Source: DIGJ01 sp031553075 (GTDB taxonomy: Bacteria > Bacillota > Clostridia > Lachnospirales > Lachnospiraceae). From it: a stretch of DNA of 15,409 nucleotides. Below, one piece after another: positions 1 through 7,722 of the stretch. The stretch spans positions 1-15,409 of the forward strand of contig JAVBLX010000004.1 in NCBI GenBank assembly GCA_031553075.1, written 5' to 3'. The translations under genes were made by a program, and so were the position numbers. The notes under the pieces are model-generated. The model did no database searches. It was not told the origin of the DNA and was given only the letters and a program-made list of their open reading frames with translations. The stretch's first letter is position 1. The number at the start of each line of letters is the position of its first letter.

Positions 1-3000
1 CCTCCACCTGCACCGCCACCACCACCGCTGCCGCCACCAGATGGCGTATCGGTATTGGTTTGACCTCCTGCTTCAGTACCAGTTGTCGTTCCTTTAATTA
101 AGGTACTTCCTAAAAGCAAAGCAACTTTATTCGTTTCAACCACTTTACTGCCGTATGCTATCTTAACAGTATCCTTATTTGCTACATTTCCCACATAGGA
201 ATAATCGTTGGGTTGTGTATATTGAGCCAGGGTACCATTTGCATTCTGAGCAACAAATTGTCCTCTTACCTCAAAATATCCTCCTGGCTGAAGCATTAGC
301 TCGCCTGTATTAAAGGACGTTTCCAAATACTTATTGGCATTGGTTCCGCCAGTAATGGATTTGAAGCTGGTTGTAATTTTATCACCCATCTGGGTTGCCG
401 CAAATCCCGGTGTAAAGTTATGTACATAGGATGCCGAATTGGAATATGGCTTATATACATTTTGGTATACACCATCATCGGTAAAATAGTATCTGAATTT
501 TAGATCGGAAACCTTGATGGCATAAGGTGTGTTGTTTTCTACATAGTATTCCACTTCAATGGTTTCTGTTTTTTCATTTTTGTTTGTATTTACTACTCCC
601 AGGCGAAGACCGGCATATTGTTCTGCCAGATTTTCGGTACCATCGCTGATGGTTAAATAGGTTCCATAATCATGCGTCTTATAGAGTGGGTTATAGTTTT
701 CTCCTAACATGTAAAATTGTACTGCCTTATTTTCATCGGCGCTACTATACAGGGTGGCTATCTGTTCTTTTGAAAGGGTTACTTCCGCCGTTCCCCTGGA
801 TGGATCTGAAGCATCACGAATTACTTCATAATAACCATCCAGTTCAGGCAGATAGAAGTAACAATCACGTATTTCATCGGTTGGAAGATAGTCTACGGAT
901 AATGTTAAAGCGGTATCAGAACCTACGGTAACCTTAGCTGGGCTGACCGATGTTGATAATACATGGAATGTGCCCGACATCTTTAAGTCCTTCAGTTCAT
1001 CCACATTTGCAACATAGGCTTCCACATTATATATTCCTGGTGTCGTATATTCCTTAAGTTCAATTTCCTTACCATTACTATCTGTGATTCCCGGAATCCA
1101 GTCCGCATAATCATTGGCTTCCTTATCAATGATTACATTACCATTTGGATTAGTTAACTTTACTTGTTCTAACACACGATCCGAATATCTGTACTCATTA
1201 CTTGGATTCCACCAGTATATTTGACGGGCTTCATTATAAATGCAATCCAGGATAAATCCTTTCTCATTTTGAATTTCATATGAAAACTCATCAACATCTA
1301 ATGAGAATGTTTGCTGCCAGTAACCATGTGCATTAAGCTTTCCACTGACAAAATTATTACTTAACTGAATGTCTTCGTTCTGGTTTGCCACAAAACTCTT
1401 GTGCAGCTGGTATTCAGCCGTACCATTGAACTGAGTTATGCCCAACTGGAACGCAGTTCCGGGGTCAAAATAGAGCCTGGTATTATATGGCATTTGACCT
1501 TGTGATAATTCTTCCCATTTATTTTCATTAAATGGATCAACATGGACTCTAAAGTAGGCGTTGCCAGCCAACTCAAATTCTATAAAATTAGTATACTGTC
1601 CGACAGTATATTTTATCATGTTGTCACATTCTACATTTGAAATCTTCACTGACTCATCAGGAAGATTATTAATTGCTGATATTTTTTCATCCAGAGACAT
1701 ATTTGCTGTGCTGCCTACTTTTGCACCATCATTAGCAGTTACACTTCCTATTTTTATAATGATTTCATTGGCTCTTAATTCATAATCATCCAGGGTATCG
1801 TTTTCTCTTAACTGACCAATAAATGCATAATGAAAGGAATTTCCTTTTTGGAAATAATAAGCCGCTTTCTTATCAATTTCGATTCCATTACCGGAATCAA
1901 TGCCCATCCAGCTGGCGGATGCTTCACCCTCAACCTGAGGCATAATGCGAAGTGCTTTTTTGTAATATTCCGTGCGATCATCTACAAACCCTGATGGTAC
2001 CGGATCCTCAAATTCGAATCGCTGTAGCTCGTATTCTCTTGCATCTACCAGTAACTCGACTACTTTATTGTGTTTAATAGTAGTTTTCACATGCAATCCA
2101 TAGCCTTCATTCTGATAATCGGCCTGCTTCACAAGATATAGATCAAGTGGCTGATCCTTTTCCTCATAGGCATATGCATGCACAATACTTCCACCGTCTG
2201 AATTGTAGTGGTCAAACCCATCATTTTTGGAGGTGGCACCTTGATGTGACACAACTAACACATCAAAATAATCTACTTCATCGCCATTAATATCCAACAT
2301 TTTGATTGCCATTGTCTCTTGACCATCCATTTTTAAATTGGTGGTTGCCCTGCGATATCCGTCAGTTTTTAGGATATAACGTTCATCATGTCCGTCTTCA
2401 CTGGTAAAGATTCTTACTGCATTATTCTCGGTGATGAAACCGTTTTTGTTTACTCCAAATTCATCTCGACCGATAACGGTAATGTTTTCAGGATTTGCAA
2501 ACAAATTGCCAGCTTGATCTAACACTTTAACCTTAACCGGAGTTGTTCCATTATAGGTTCCGCTTGGATAAGAAGTACCATCTGCTTGTTTCAGTTCCTC
2601 TCCTCCCTCGTCATAGTATTCAAACTGCATTACCTTTGCCGCCTCTACTACTACTTGAGTGGTTATTGTGATTGTGATCATACCAGTTTCGTCGTCTTTA
2701 ACTGCGGTCACTTTATCATTATTATCAAAAATATGATCCCAGTCATAAATCAGTCCCATATATCCTTTGATAACAGCCTTGGCCTCATATGTTCCTGCCT
2801 TATCTGCACACCATGTCGTCTGCAGATGACTGGCCCAGCCCTGATCGGTATCAACCTTAAGGGTAAAACTCTCTTCCGGATATTTTTCACTAGCTTTTCT
2901 GGTCACAACAAATTCAGCCAACCGCTCTTCATTTACCCAATTATTGTCTCCCTCGTTTATATAACTTGAATGTAAAAAGGTTCTTGAGGCTCCTGCCTCA

Positions 3001-5876
3001 TTTCCCGTCTTATCAAACAGTAAAAATGCTGTATTTATATAGTCACCCACTGCAAAGGTACTGCCAAACGGAAAGCTTTTCACTGCATTCTCAGCATTAT
3101 AGGTATTTTCGTCAACATTATTTACTGCTGAATTAAGAAGTATTGCCGTTGCCTCTGAGCTTATCGACAGATCAATCTCTGACTTATCTTTAAAGGCTGG
3201 TGTCTCACTCAAAAGAACATGTTCAAAATATTTCATATGTTCTTGCCGTATACGGTCACTGCTCTCTACCGGTGCGTCAATAAAATCAATAAACCAATCT
3301 TTTGATATGGTAACTGAAAATTTTGTTTTTTCTCTCATATTAAATTGAGAATAATAATTACACTGTGTCTCGCTTACATTCGTATTTAAAAATCTCATAT
3401 TAACATCTTGATTTGCTAAAACCGGATTACCCGTATTGTCAATATTTAGCTTTACCTTGTTGGTAGACACATCTGTAAGTGCCAAGCTGGTATTGCCGCT
3501 AAGGTCAAAGGAGTTATTTGTACATGCAATGTATTCATTGTTATCAGCGGAAACAATGCGCAAGCCTGCGACATAATAGCTTTTATTCGATTGCACAAAT
3601 AAATTCCGGCAGCTACTCAGCTCCTCTTCATTTATGGCTCTGCCAACAACATAATTATTTCTGTCCAAGGTTTCCTGATAAGAGTTATTTGTATTATAGG
3701 TTATAAAATTCAAAGCTGCATAATCCTTAAAATTAGTTACCTGAGCATATCCAGCCAGATTAATATTGATTGGATTTGCTTCTTCATCTACTTTATATAC
3801 AAATAATTCTGCATAGGTGGTGTAGAAACCGGCAAAGTAAATATCTTCCTGATATTTAACCAAGGTTGAAATATATAATAAGGCATCATCACTGTATTCA
3901 CCCTTATTAATAAAGATAGAATGGTTTAAATCGCTGGTATGATAATCTCTCTCAAAATGATTATTTTCCTGAGTTGTTTCAATTCTAACACCTACATTAA
4001 AATCTTTGGTAAGCGTTTTGCCTGCTGCATTGGTTACCGTTACTGGAATTTCAACTTCATCACCGGTATGATTTCCGGCTTCGTTTTCATACTCAGCTGG
4101 GGAATAAATTCTTAAATTTCCTGCTGATCCACTTACATGCTCGTAATATTGATTTGCCAGGCATATATTAATATTTGCCCTGTTTTCATTATGCTCCTCT
4201 TTATTATTTGCATAAAAGCTTTCCACTTCTTCTGGTTCAAAGTGAATCGTTGCTGTTCCATTTAATGGATTTTCTGCAGAACGTTCTGCCCTATAATACT
4301 TATTCGTATCCATAACAAAAAAGTAATATTGTTCATCATAGTTAGGAAGACCTCTAAAAGTAACCGTTACGTCTGCCTCTTCACCATCTTTTATTATGTA
4401 TGGAGACACTGACATATCGTTTTCGATTATTTCAAAGGCTCCAGTCAAGGTAAGAGGTGTTAAACCTGTGAGGGTATTATCTCCAATGATTGCCTCTACA
4501 GTATAGGTACCTGGAATGGTATACTTACTGTCATCCTCACCAAGCAATTCCCAAAGCCCTTGCCTGTAGAATGTGCCAGCTTCCTGATTGTCAATAATTT
4601 TTTCACCATTTGGGTTAGTAATTGTAATCATTTCAGAATAGTCAGAGGAATTATAGTAATTTTCCTCTCTGTATTCATCCAAAAATCTCCAGCGGCTAAT
4701 TGTTTCATTATTACCACCAGCATATTCTTCAACGGTTTCCACTGAAAATCCTTCCTCATTGAGAATATTATAACGGAAGGAGATCCAATCCAATGCACAG
4801 GAATTGTTCCTGGATGAATCAGGAATAATACTGCTGCCACTTTCCGCCAGACTTGTGGTAGCTGTGAATGGTCCATAGACATCATCTAATACTTTAAATT
4901 CTTTTACCAAACGATATCTTATTGTTCCACTTGAATTCAATGTTAACTTTATTGTTGAATCTTTATCGACGAATAGTTGTGCTGGTTTGTGCGCATCACC
5001 AGGAACAAACCCCTCTTCAAAGTCTCGCATAAAGGGATGTAAGGCGCCTGTGAAGTACTGGTTATCTGAAATAAATGTAACACCGTCTCCAAATGCACTG
5101 ATTCCTATATTAGACATCTGTGACATATCAATATCAGCTATCTGAATCGGAGTTCCTTCTTGATTAGTCTCAAATGTTCCGTTCTTAGTAACAAGAATAT
5201 TTTCCCTTGAAGCTTCATCAAAGGATTGACCAATAAATATGTACTGATATGCTCCTTCCTCTAAATAGAACTCCGCTTTCTCCTGATTATTACTGTCAAG
5301 TCCACTATTTTTGTCGGTCCATAAGCCAATTTGCTTTTGATTTGCATCGATAAATGGCATAACATAAACTGATTTGTCATTTATCCCAAGCTCGGGATCA
5401 AATCCGGTAATTTGGGGATCCTCAAAGGTAGTAAGGGTAAGATTACGTCCTGCATCATCAGCATCTAATACTACTGTTTGCTCGGTTCCGTTGTAGCTAA
5501 GCTCAACCCTGGTCTTTAATACATATCCTGGGGATATGCTGCCATTATCCTGCCAGTATTGTTTCACCGCATAGAGATCCACATACTGATTTTCACCCAG
5601 ATCTTCATGGAAATCATTGGCAAGGATAAAACCATTACCCTCGTCGCAATACCCGTCGGATACTCTTACACGATTCGGATTGTCCTTGTCATGATAGACT
5701 GCGATTACCCTAAAATCGGTCAACGTAACATCACCATCAACACCATTCATGGTAATCATCAAGGGATCCGGGGTTCTTGGCGAAGCGTCTTCCGCTCCAA
5801 CAAAAACGCTGGTATCTACCGCCGTAACACTCAGCAGAAACGATAAAAATAGTGCCATAATACGCCTTTTTGTCAT
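1..5876 (-). CDS. Giant secreted modular protein with CBM3-like domain (partial, C-terminus off window)
   Basis: Reading the minus strand from ATG 5876-5874 gives at least 1958 codons with no stop, running off the left edge. AGGAGG lies 9 nt upstream (5886-5891). The N-terminus MTKRRIMALFLSFLLS is a signal peptide, with likely cleavage after VFVGA near residue 28, so the product is exported. Residues about 38-590 and 1187-1745 are two diverged copies of one module. Residues about 600-1186 are a unique beta-rich-looking linker region. Residues about 1747-1915 resemble CBM3. A Thr/Ser/Gly linker of GGGSGGGGG type follows and reaches the window edge. No catalytic domain is recognised in the visible part. 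Glycine-rich linkers of this kind often precede surface-anchoring or further carbohydrate modules, but that part is not visible. A surface or secreted polysaccharide-binding protein is the best guess; the function of the large modules is unknown. The gene has its own leader and appears monocistronic at its 5' end. Confidence 0.9.
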   Translation of the reverse strand, partial: MTKRRIMALFLSFLLSVTAVDTSVFVGAEDASPRTPDPLMITMNGVDGDVTLTDFRVIAVYHDKDNPNRVRVSDGYCDEGNGFILANDFHEDLGENQYVDLYAVKQYWQDNGSISPGYVLKTRVELSYNGTEQTVVLDADDAGRNLTLTTFEDPQITGFDPELGINDKSVYVMPFIDANQKQIGLWTDKNSGLDSNNQEKAEFYLEEGAYQYIFIGQSFDEASRENILVTKNGTFETNQEGTPIQIADIDMSQMSNIGISAFGDGVTFISDNQYFTGALHPFMRDFEEGFVPGDAHKPAQLFVDKDSTIKLTLNSSGTIRYRLVKEFKVLDDVYGPFTATTSLAESGSSIIPDSSRNNSCALDWISFRYNILNEEGFSVETVEEYAGGNNETISRWRFLDEYREENYYNSSDYSEMITITNPNGEKIIDNQEAGTFYRQGLWELLGEDDSKYTIPGTYTVEAIIGDNTLTGLTPLTLTGAFEIIENDMSVSPYIIKDGEEADVTVTFRGLPNYDEQYYFFVMDTNKYYRAERSAENPLNGTATIHFEPEEVESFYANNKEEHNENRANINICLANQYYEHVSGSAGNLRIYSPAEYENEAGNHTGDEVEIPVTVTNAAGKTLTKDFNVGVRIETTQENNHFERDYHTSDLNHSIFINKGEYSDDALLYISTLVKYQEDIYFAGFYTTYAELFVYKVDEEANPININLAGYAQVTNFKDYAALNFITYNTNNSYQETLDRNNYVVGRAINEEELSSCRNLFVQSNKSYYVAGLRIVSADNNEYIACTNNSFDLSGNTSLALTDVSTNKVKLNIDNTGNPVLANQDVNMRFLNTNVSETQCNYYSQFNMREKTKFSVTISKDWFIDFIDAPVESSDRIRQEHMKYFEHVLLSETPAFKDKSEIDLSISSEATAILLNSAVNNVDENTYNAENAVKSFPFGSTFAVGDYINTAFLLFDKTGNEAGASRTFLHSSYINEGDNNWVNEERLAEFVVTRKASEKYPEESFTLKVDTDQGWASHLQTTWCADKAGTYEAKAVIKGYMGLIYDWDHIFDNNDKVTAVKDDETGMITITITTQVVVEAAKVMQFEYYDEGGEELKQADGTSYPSGTYNGTTPVKVKVLDQAGNLFANPENITVIGRDEFGVNKNGFITENNAVRIFTSEDGHDERYILKTDGYRRATTNLKMDGQETMAIKMLDINGDEVDYFDVLVVSHQGATSKNDGFDHYNSDGGSIVHAYAYEEKDQPLDLYLVKQADYQNEGYGLHVKTTIKHNKVVELLVDAREYELQRFEFEDPVPSGFVDDRTEYYKKALRIMPQVEGEASASWMGIDSGNGIEIDKKAAYYFQKGNSFHYAFIGQLRENDTLDDYELRANEIIIKIGSVTANDGAKVGSTANMSLDEKISAINNLPDESVKISNVECDNMIKYTVGQYTNFIEFELAGNAYFRVHVDPFNENKWEELSQGQMPYNTRLYFDPGTAFQLGITQFNGTAEYQLHKSFVANQNEDIQLSNNFVSGKLNAHGYWQQTFSLDVDEFSYEIQNEKGFILDCIYNEARQIYWWNPSNEYRYSDRVLEQVKLTNPNGNVIIDKEANDYADWIPGITDSNGKEIELKEYTTPGIYNVEAYVANVDELKDLKMSGTFHVLSTSVSPAKVTVGSDTALTLSVDYLPTDEIRDCYFYLPELDGYYEVIRDASDPSRGTAEVTLSKEQIATLYSSADENKAVQFYMLGENYNPLYKTHDYGTYLTISDGTENLAEQYAGLRLGVVNTNKNEKTETIEVEYYVENNTPYAIKVSDLKFRYYFTDDGVYQNVYKPYSNSASYVHNFTPGFAATQMGDKITTSFKSITGGTNANKYLETSFNTGELMLQPGGYFEVRGQFVAQNANGTLAQYTQPNDYSYVGNVANKDTVKIAYGSKVVETNKVALLLGSTLIKGTTTGTEAGGQTNTDTPSGGGSGGGGGAGG
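132..638 (-). other. CBM3-like carbohydrate-binding domain within the giant protein
   Basis: Residues about 1747-1915 of the giant protein follow the family 3 carbohydrate-binding module pattern. It opens with LRLGVVNTN, then a beta strand with VEYYVENNT, then the hallmark LKFRYYFTDDG (compare LRYYYTVDG in clostridial scaffoldin CBM3). Next come NANKYLETSFNTGELMLQPG, EVRGQFVAQN, QYTQPNDYSY and a closing KIAYGSKVV. CBM3 domains bind crystalline cellulose or help feed glycan chains to a catalytic site. By alignment from memory, the Trp and the Asp-His pair of the flat cellulose-binding face in CBM3a are not obvious here, so substrate specificity may differ. Confidence 0.85.
642..2318 (-). repeat. 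Internal protein module, copy B (residues about 1187-1745)
   Basis: This is the second copy of the module. Landmarks are IKMLDINGD, QPLDLYLVKQADY, FEDP at residues 1289-1292, LRIMPQVEG, FHYAFIGQL, LDVDEFSYEIQNEKGF around residue 1528, KLTNPNGNVIID, TPGIYNVEAYV, CYFYLPELDGYYEV and a final YLTISDG. The offset from copy A is 1138 residues at FEDP and about 1160 at the later landmarks. Copy B leads directly into the CBM3-like domain. Confidence 0.75.
4107..5765 (-). repeat. Internal protein module, copy A (residues about 38-590)
   Basis: This is the first of two diverged copies of an unrecognised module of about 550 residues. Landmarks in order are ITMNGVDGD, QYVDLYAVKQY, FEDP at residues 151-154, VYVMPFIDA, YQYIFIGQS, LDWISFRYNILNEEGF around residue 364, TITNPNGEKIID, IPGTYTVEAII, YYFFVMDTNKYY and a final LRIYS. 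Each has a counterpart in copy B in the same order. The similarity is protein-level only, so the duplication is old. Confidence 0.75.
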
Positions 5877-5925
5877 AAATCATTTCCTCCTATTTTCTTT
5901 TTTCATTACCTTTACATGTTTCATT

Positions 5926-5952
5926 GCTTTTACATGCTTTTACATGCTTTTA
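5926..5952 (-). repeat. 10-bp tandem repeat in the leader of the giant gene
   Basis: The plus-strand unit gcttttacat occurs at 5926-5935 and 5936-5945 and is partial at 5946-5952. A related acctttacatg lies at 5909-5918. The array sits 35-80 bp upstream of the start codon and is probably in the 5' untranslated region or a regulatory site. No clear promoter could be assigned between 5953 and 6083, although that AT-rich stretch must be the first place to look. Confidence 0.6.
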
Positions 5953-6083
5953 CTAATCATTCCACAACTACCTTTCATGAGATTTATTCAGGTATTTGCG
6001 ATTTATATTTTCATTCAGGATCATGAATTGGATTCGCAATTACCTATAAATATGGATAATTGCATTCTACCATGCTTTACCCC

Positions 6084-6107
6084 AAAAAAAGTGTGCTGCT
6101 AGCACAC
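6084..6107 (-). terminator. Second intrinsic terminator after the AAA ATPase gene
   Basis: The stem gtgtgct/agcacac (6091-6097 with 6101-6107) has a 3-nt loop. Read on the minus strand it is followed by seven T (6084-6090). It lies downstream of the first hairpin, giving a tandem terminator for the minus-strand ATPase transcript and insulating the giant gene. Confidence 0.75.
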
Positions 6108-6117
6108 TTCAATGCCC

Positions 6118-6158
6118 AAAAAAGCAAAAGCATGTCCATTTACTGACATGCTTTTGCT
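6118..6158 (-). terminator. First intrinsic terminator of the AAA ATPase gene
   Basis: A perfect 14-bp stem (6123-6136 with 6145-6158, arm agcaaaagcatgtc) has an 8-nt loop. On the minus strand it is followed by a run of six T (6118-6123, the first overlapping the stem). It begins about 55 bp after the ATPase stop codon. Confidence 0.85.
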
Positions 6159-6213
6159 CTTTATGATATAAATATTTATTGAATTGTCTCTCCTCATCCA
6201 TTTGACAATATTT

Positions 6214-7473
6214 CTATATATACCAATAAGGAATCTGTAAAACATTCTCCCTCAATGCTCCTGGTGCTGGGCACATACATATAACAGCCCCCATTCCACG
6301 CTTCTTTTCTGGTATCTCATCCAGTATTTGGAAGGCAGAAGTCATATCTGCCGTTACTTTACTATTTTGCTTGATTTCAATTGGATAGAGAACACCATCT
6401 TGTTCAATAATAAAATCGATTTCTGCTTCTTCTATTGTTACCTCTCCATTTTTCTTAGCCCTTTTCTTATCTTTTCCTCTATAATAGGATACAAAATATC
6501 GATAATCCATCCCACAGTTAGAGTAACTTTTTAAAATTTCCGATACCACAAATGTCTCGAAGAAGGCTCCACTCATGGCACCATTCGCCAAGGTTTCAGC
6601 CGTCAACCACCTTGTTAGATAGGCAGCAAGACCGGTATCTCTAAAATACATCTTGGGCGTTTTAATCGCTCGTTTTAGAACATTAGATGAAAATGGTTCT
6701 AATATATAGATGATTCCAGAAGATTCCAATATTGAAATCCAGCTCTTAATTGTATTAGCATCTTTCCCAACCTCATCTGCAATGTTGGAATAATTCAGCA
6801 TTTGACCTGTTCTAGCCGCACATGCTATCATAAATCTTCGAAAAGCATCCAGGTCTTGAACTGCAGCTAACTCTCTTACATCACGTTCCAGATAAGTTTT
6901 AATATAACTTGCAAAAAATAAAGACCAATCAGCCTCAGTATCCTGTAATGCTGGATAGCCACCACGATGTATAATATCCCATATGTTTCCTGGATTTTTT
7001 GCATTTTCTTTCCGTATTTTCAAATAATCAAATGTTGGCAAAAATGGATTCGTGCATGTACTTCTTAGTATTTCCCGTAATGACAATGGCGCCAACTCTA
7101 AAATCGCAATCCTTCCAGCCATAGAGTCTGAAACCATATCCATTAATCGAAAAGGCTGCGATCCTGAGAGAAAGAATAGTCCATTTTCCTCATTTTGATC
7201 ACATATCATTTTGATATATCGAAACAAGGAAGGAACATACTGTATCTCATCAAAAAATATTGGTGGTTCATTCATCATCATAAACATATCTGGATTATTT
7301 TTAGCTTGATCTTCCATAAAAGGATCATCGAATGTAATCTCTTTTCTATCTGGATAAATGGTCTTTATAATTGTAGATTTACCGGTTTGTCTTGCACCAG
7401 TAACAAGTACTGCTTTAAAGGTCTTTGAGGATTTCTCAATGGTATCTTCAATTGTTCGCTGAATATATTTCAT
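6214..7473 (-). CDS. AAA_14 / DUF4143 family ATP-binding protein
   Basis: The product is 419 residues, a typical length for the family. Walker A is GARQTGKS (26-33), Walker B is IFFDE (72-76), and a sensor-like FLSGSQ lies at 101-106. A winged-helix-like segment runs about 228-255 (YSNIADEVGKDANTIKSWI). The C-terminal DUF4143 part carries EID353 followed by E366-I-K368, a PD-(D/E)xK nuclease-like signature. These cytosolic ATPases are common in bacteria and archaea; their role is not settled, and links to DNA or mobile elements have been suggested. The reading frame stays open up to ATG 7614, but the GGAGG 8 nt before 7473 and a promoter at 7525-7554, inside that extension, favour ATG 7473. 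The family's usual N-terminus (MKYIxRxIE) fits as well. The gene is divergent from the GH18 gene and ends in tandem terminators. Confidence 0.9.
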   Translation of the reverse strand: MKYIQRTIEDTIEKSSKTFKAVLVTGARQTGKSTIIKTIYPDRKEITFDDPFMEDQAKNNPDMFMMMNEPPIFFDEIQYVPSLFRYIKMICDQNEENGLFFLSGSQPFRLMDMVSDSMAGRIAILELAPLSLREILRSTCTNPFLPTFDYLKIRKENAKNPGNIWDIIHRGGYPALQDTEADWSLFFASYIKTYLERDVRELAAVQDLDAFRRFMIACAARTGQMLNYSNIADEVGKDANTIKSWISILESSGIIYILEPFSSNVLKRAIKTPKMYFRDTGLAAYLTRWLTAETLANGAMSGAFFETFVVSEILKSYSNCGMDYRYFVSYYRGKDKKRAKKNGEVTIEEAEIDFIIEQDGVLYPIEIKQNSKVTADMTSAFQILDEIPEKKRGMGAVICMCPAPGALRENVLQIPYWYI

Positions 7474-7481
7474 ATCTAATG

Positions 7482-7486
7482 CCTCC
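7482..7486 (-). promoter_or_regulatory. Ribosome binding site fixing the ATPase start
   Basis: GGAGG on the minus strand lies 8 nt before ATG 7473-7471. The upstream in-frame ATG codons have no comparable site, and the farthest one precedes the promoter. Confidence 0.75.
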
Positions 7487-7491
7487 ATTTC

Positions 7492-7522
7492 GACTAATTG
7501 GGAATCTAATTCCAGATTAGTC
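7492..7522. promoter_or_regulatory. Operator-like 31-bp interrupted palindrome
   Basis: Outer arms gactaat/attagtc (7492-7498 and 7516-7522) and inner arms ggaat/attcc (7501-7505 and 7509-7513) share one centre at 7506-7508, with only 2-bp mismatched gaps between arms. It starts 2 bp downstream of the -10 box and covers the predicted transcription start (about 7518) of the ATPase gene. That is the usual position of a repressor operator. A transcript starting there would lack part of the left stem, so a DNA site is likelier than an RNA hairpin. Confidence 0.55.
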
Positions 7523-7524
7523 AT

Positions 7525-7554
7525 ATTATAGCACAAATTAAATAATATATACAA
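7525..7554 (-). promoter_or_regulatory. Promoter of the AAA ATPase gene
   Basis: On the minus strand the -10 is TATAAT (7525-7530) with a TG extension just upstream (TGCTATAAT). A weak -35, TTGTAT (7549-7554), sits 18 bp away. The predicted start is near 7518, giving a leader of about 45 nt to ATG 7473. Confidence 0.65.
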
Positions 7555-7574
7555 TCTATAAATCGTGAGGCGGC

Positions 7575-7627
7575 TCAATATAATTCTGTAATGTACCAGC
7601 GATTCTTTCTCCAATCAATATAATTCT
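7575..7627. repeat. 13-bp direct repeat between divergent genes
   Basis: tcaatataattct occurs at 7575-7587 and again at 7615-7627, 40 bp apart. The pair lies in the region between the ATPase promoter and the GH18 gene. It could be a paired regulator site or chance in AT-rich DNA. No convincing promoter for the GH18 gene could be fixed in 7628-7705. Confidence 0.35.
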
Positions 7628-7722
7628 AATTCTTTTCGCAGTACAAGTTTCTGCTTTGCAATGAATCTTAGCATAAAAATCCTTACAGCGAAAATACTAT
7701 TACAGAAAGGAAGGAGCACAAA

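Noticed and set aside
2586..2969. Plus-strand 127-codon frame inside the giant gene
   Set aside because: The opposite strand is an uninterrupted coding frame with internal homology; this frame has low-complexity Phe/Ile/Ser content typical of antisense.
5926..5952. Tandem 10-bp repeats considered as a small CRISPR array or origin iterons
   Set aside because: The units are contiguous without spacers, there are fewer than three full copies, and no cas or replication gene is near.
5749..6102. Plus-strand 117-codon frame across the leader of the giant gene
   Set aside because: It runs through the tandem repeats and the start region of the giant gene, has no ribosome site, and looks like antisense.
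7474..7614. N-terminal extension of the AAA ATPase (47 extra codons from ATG 7614)
   Set aside because: It contains the predicted promoter and palindrome, lacks family similarity, and a ribosome site sits before ATG 7473.
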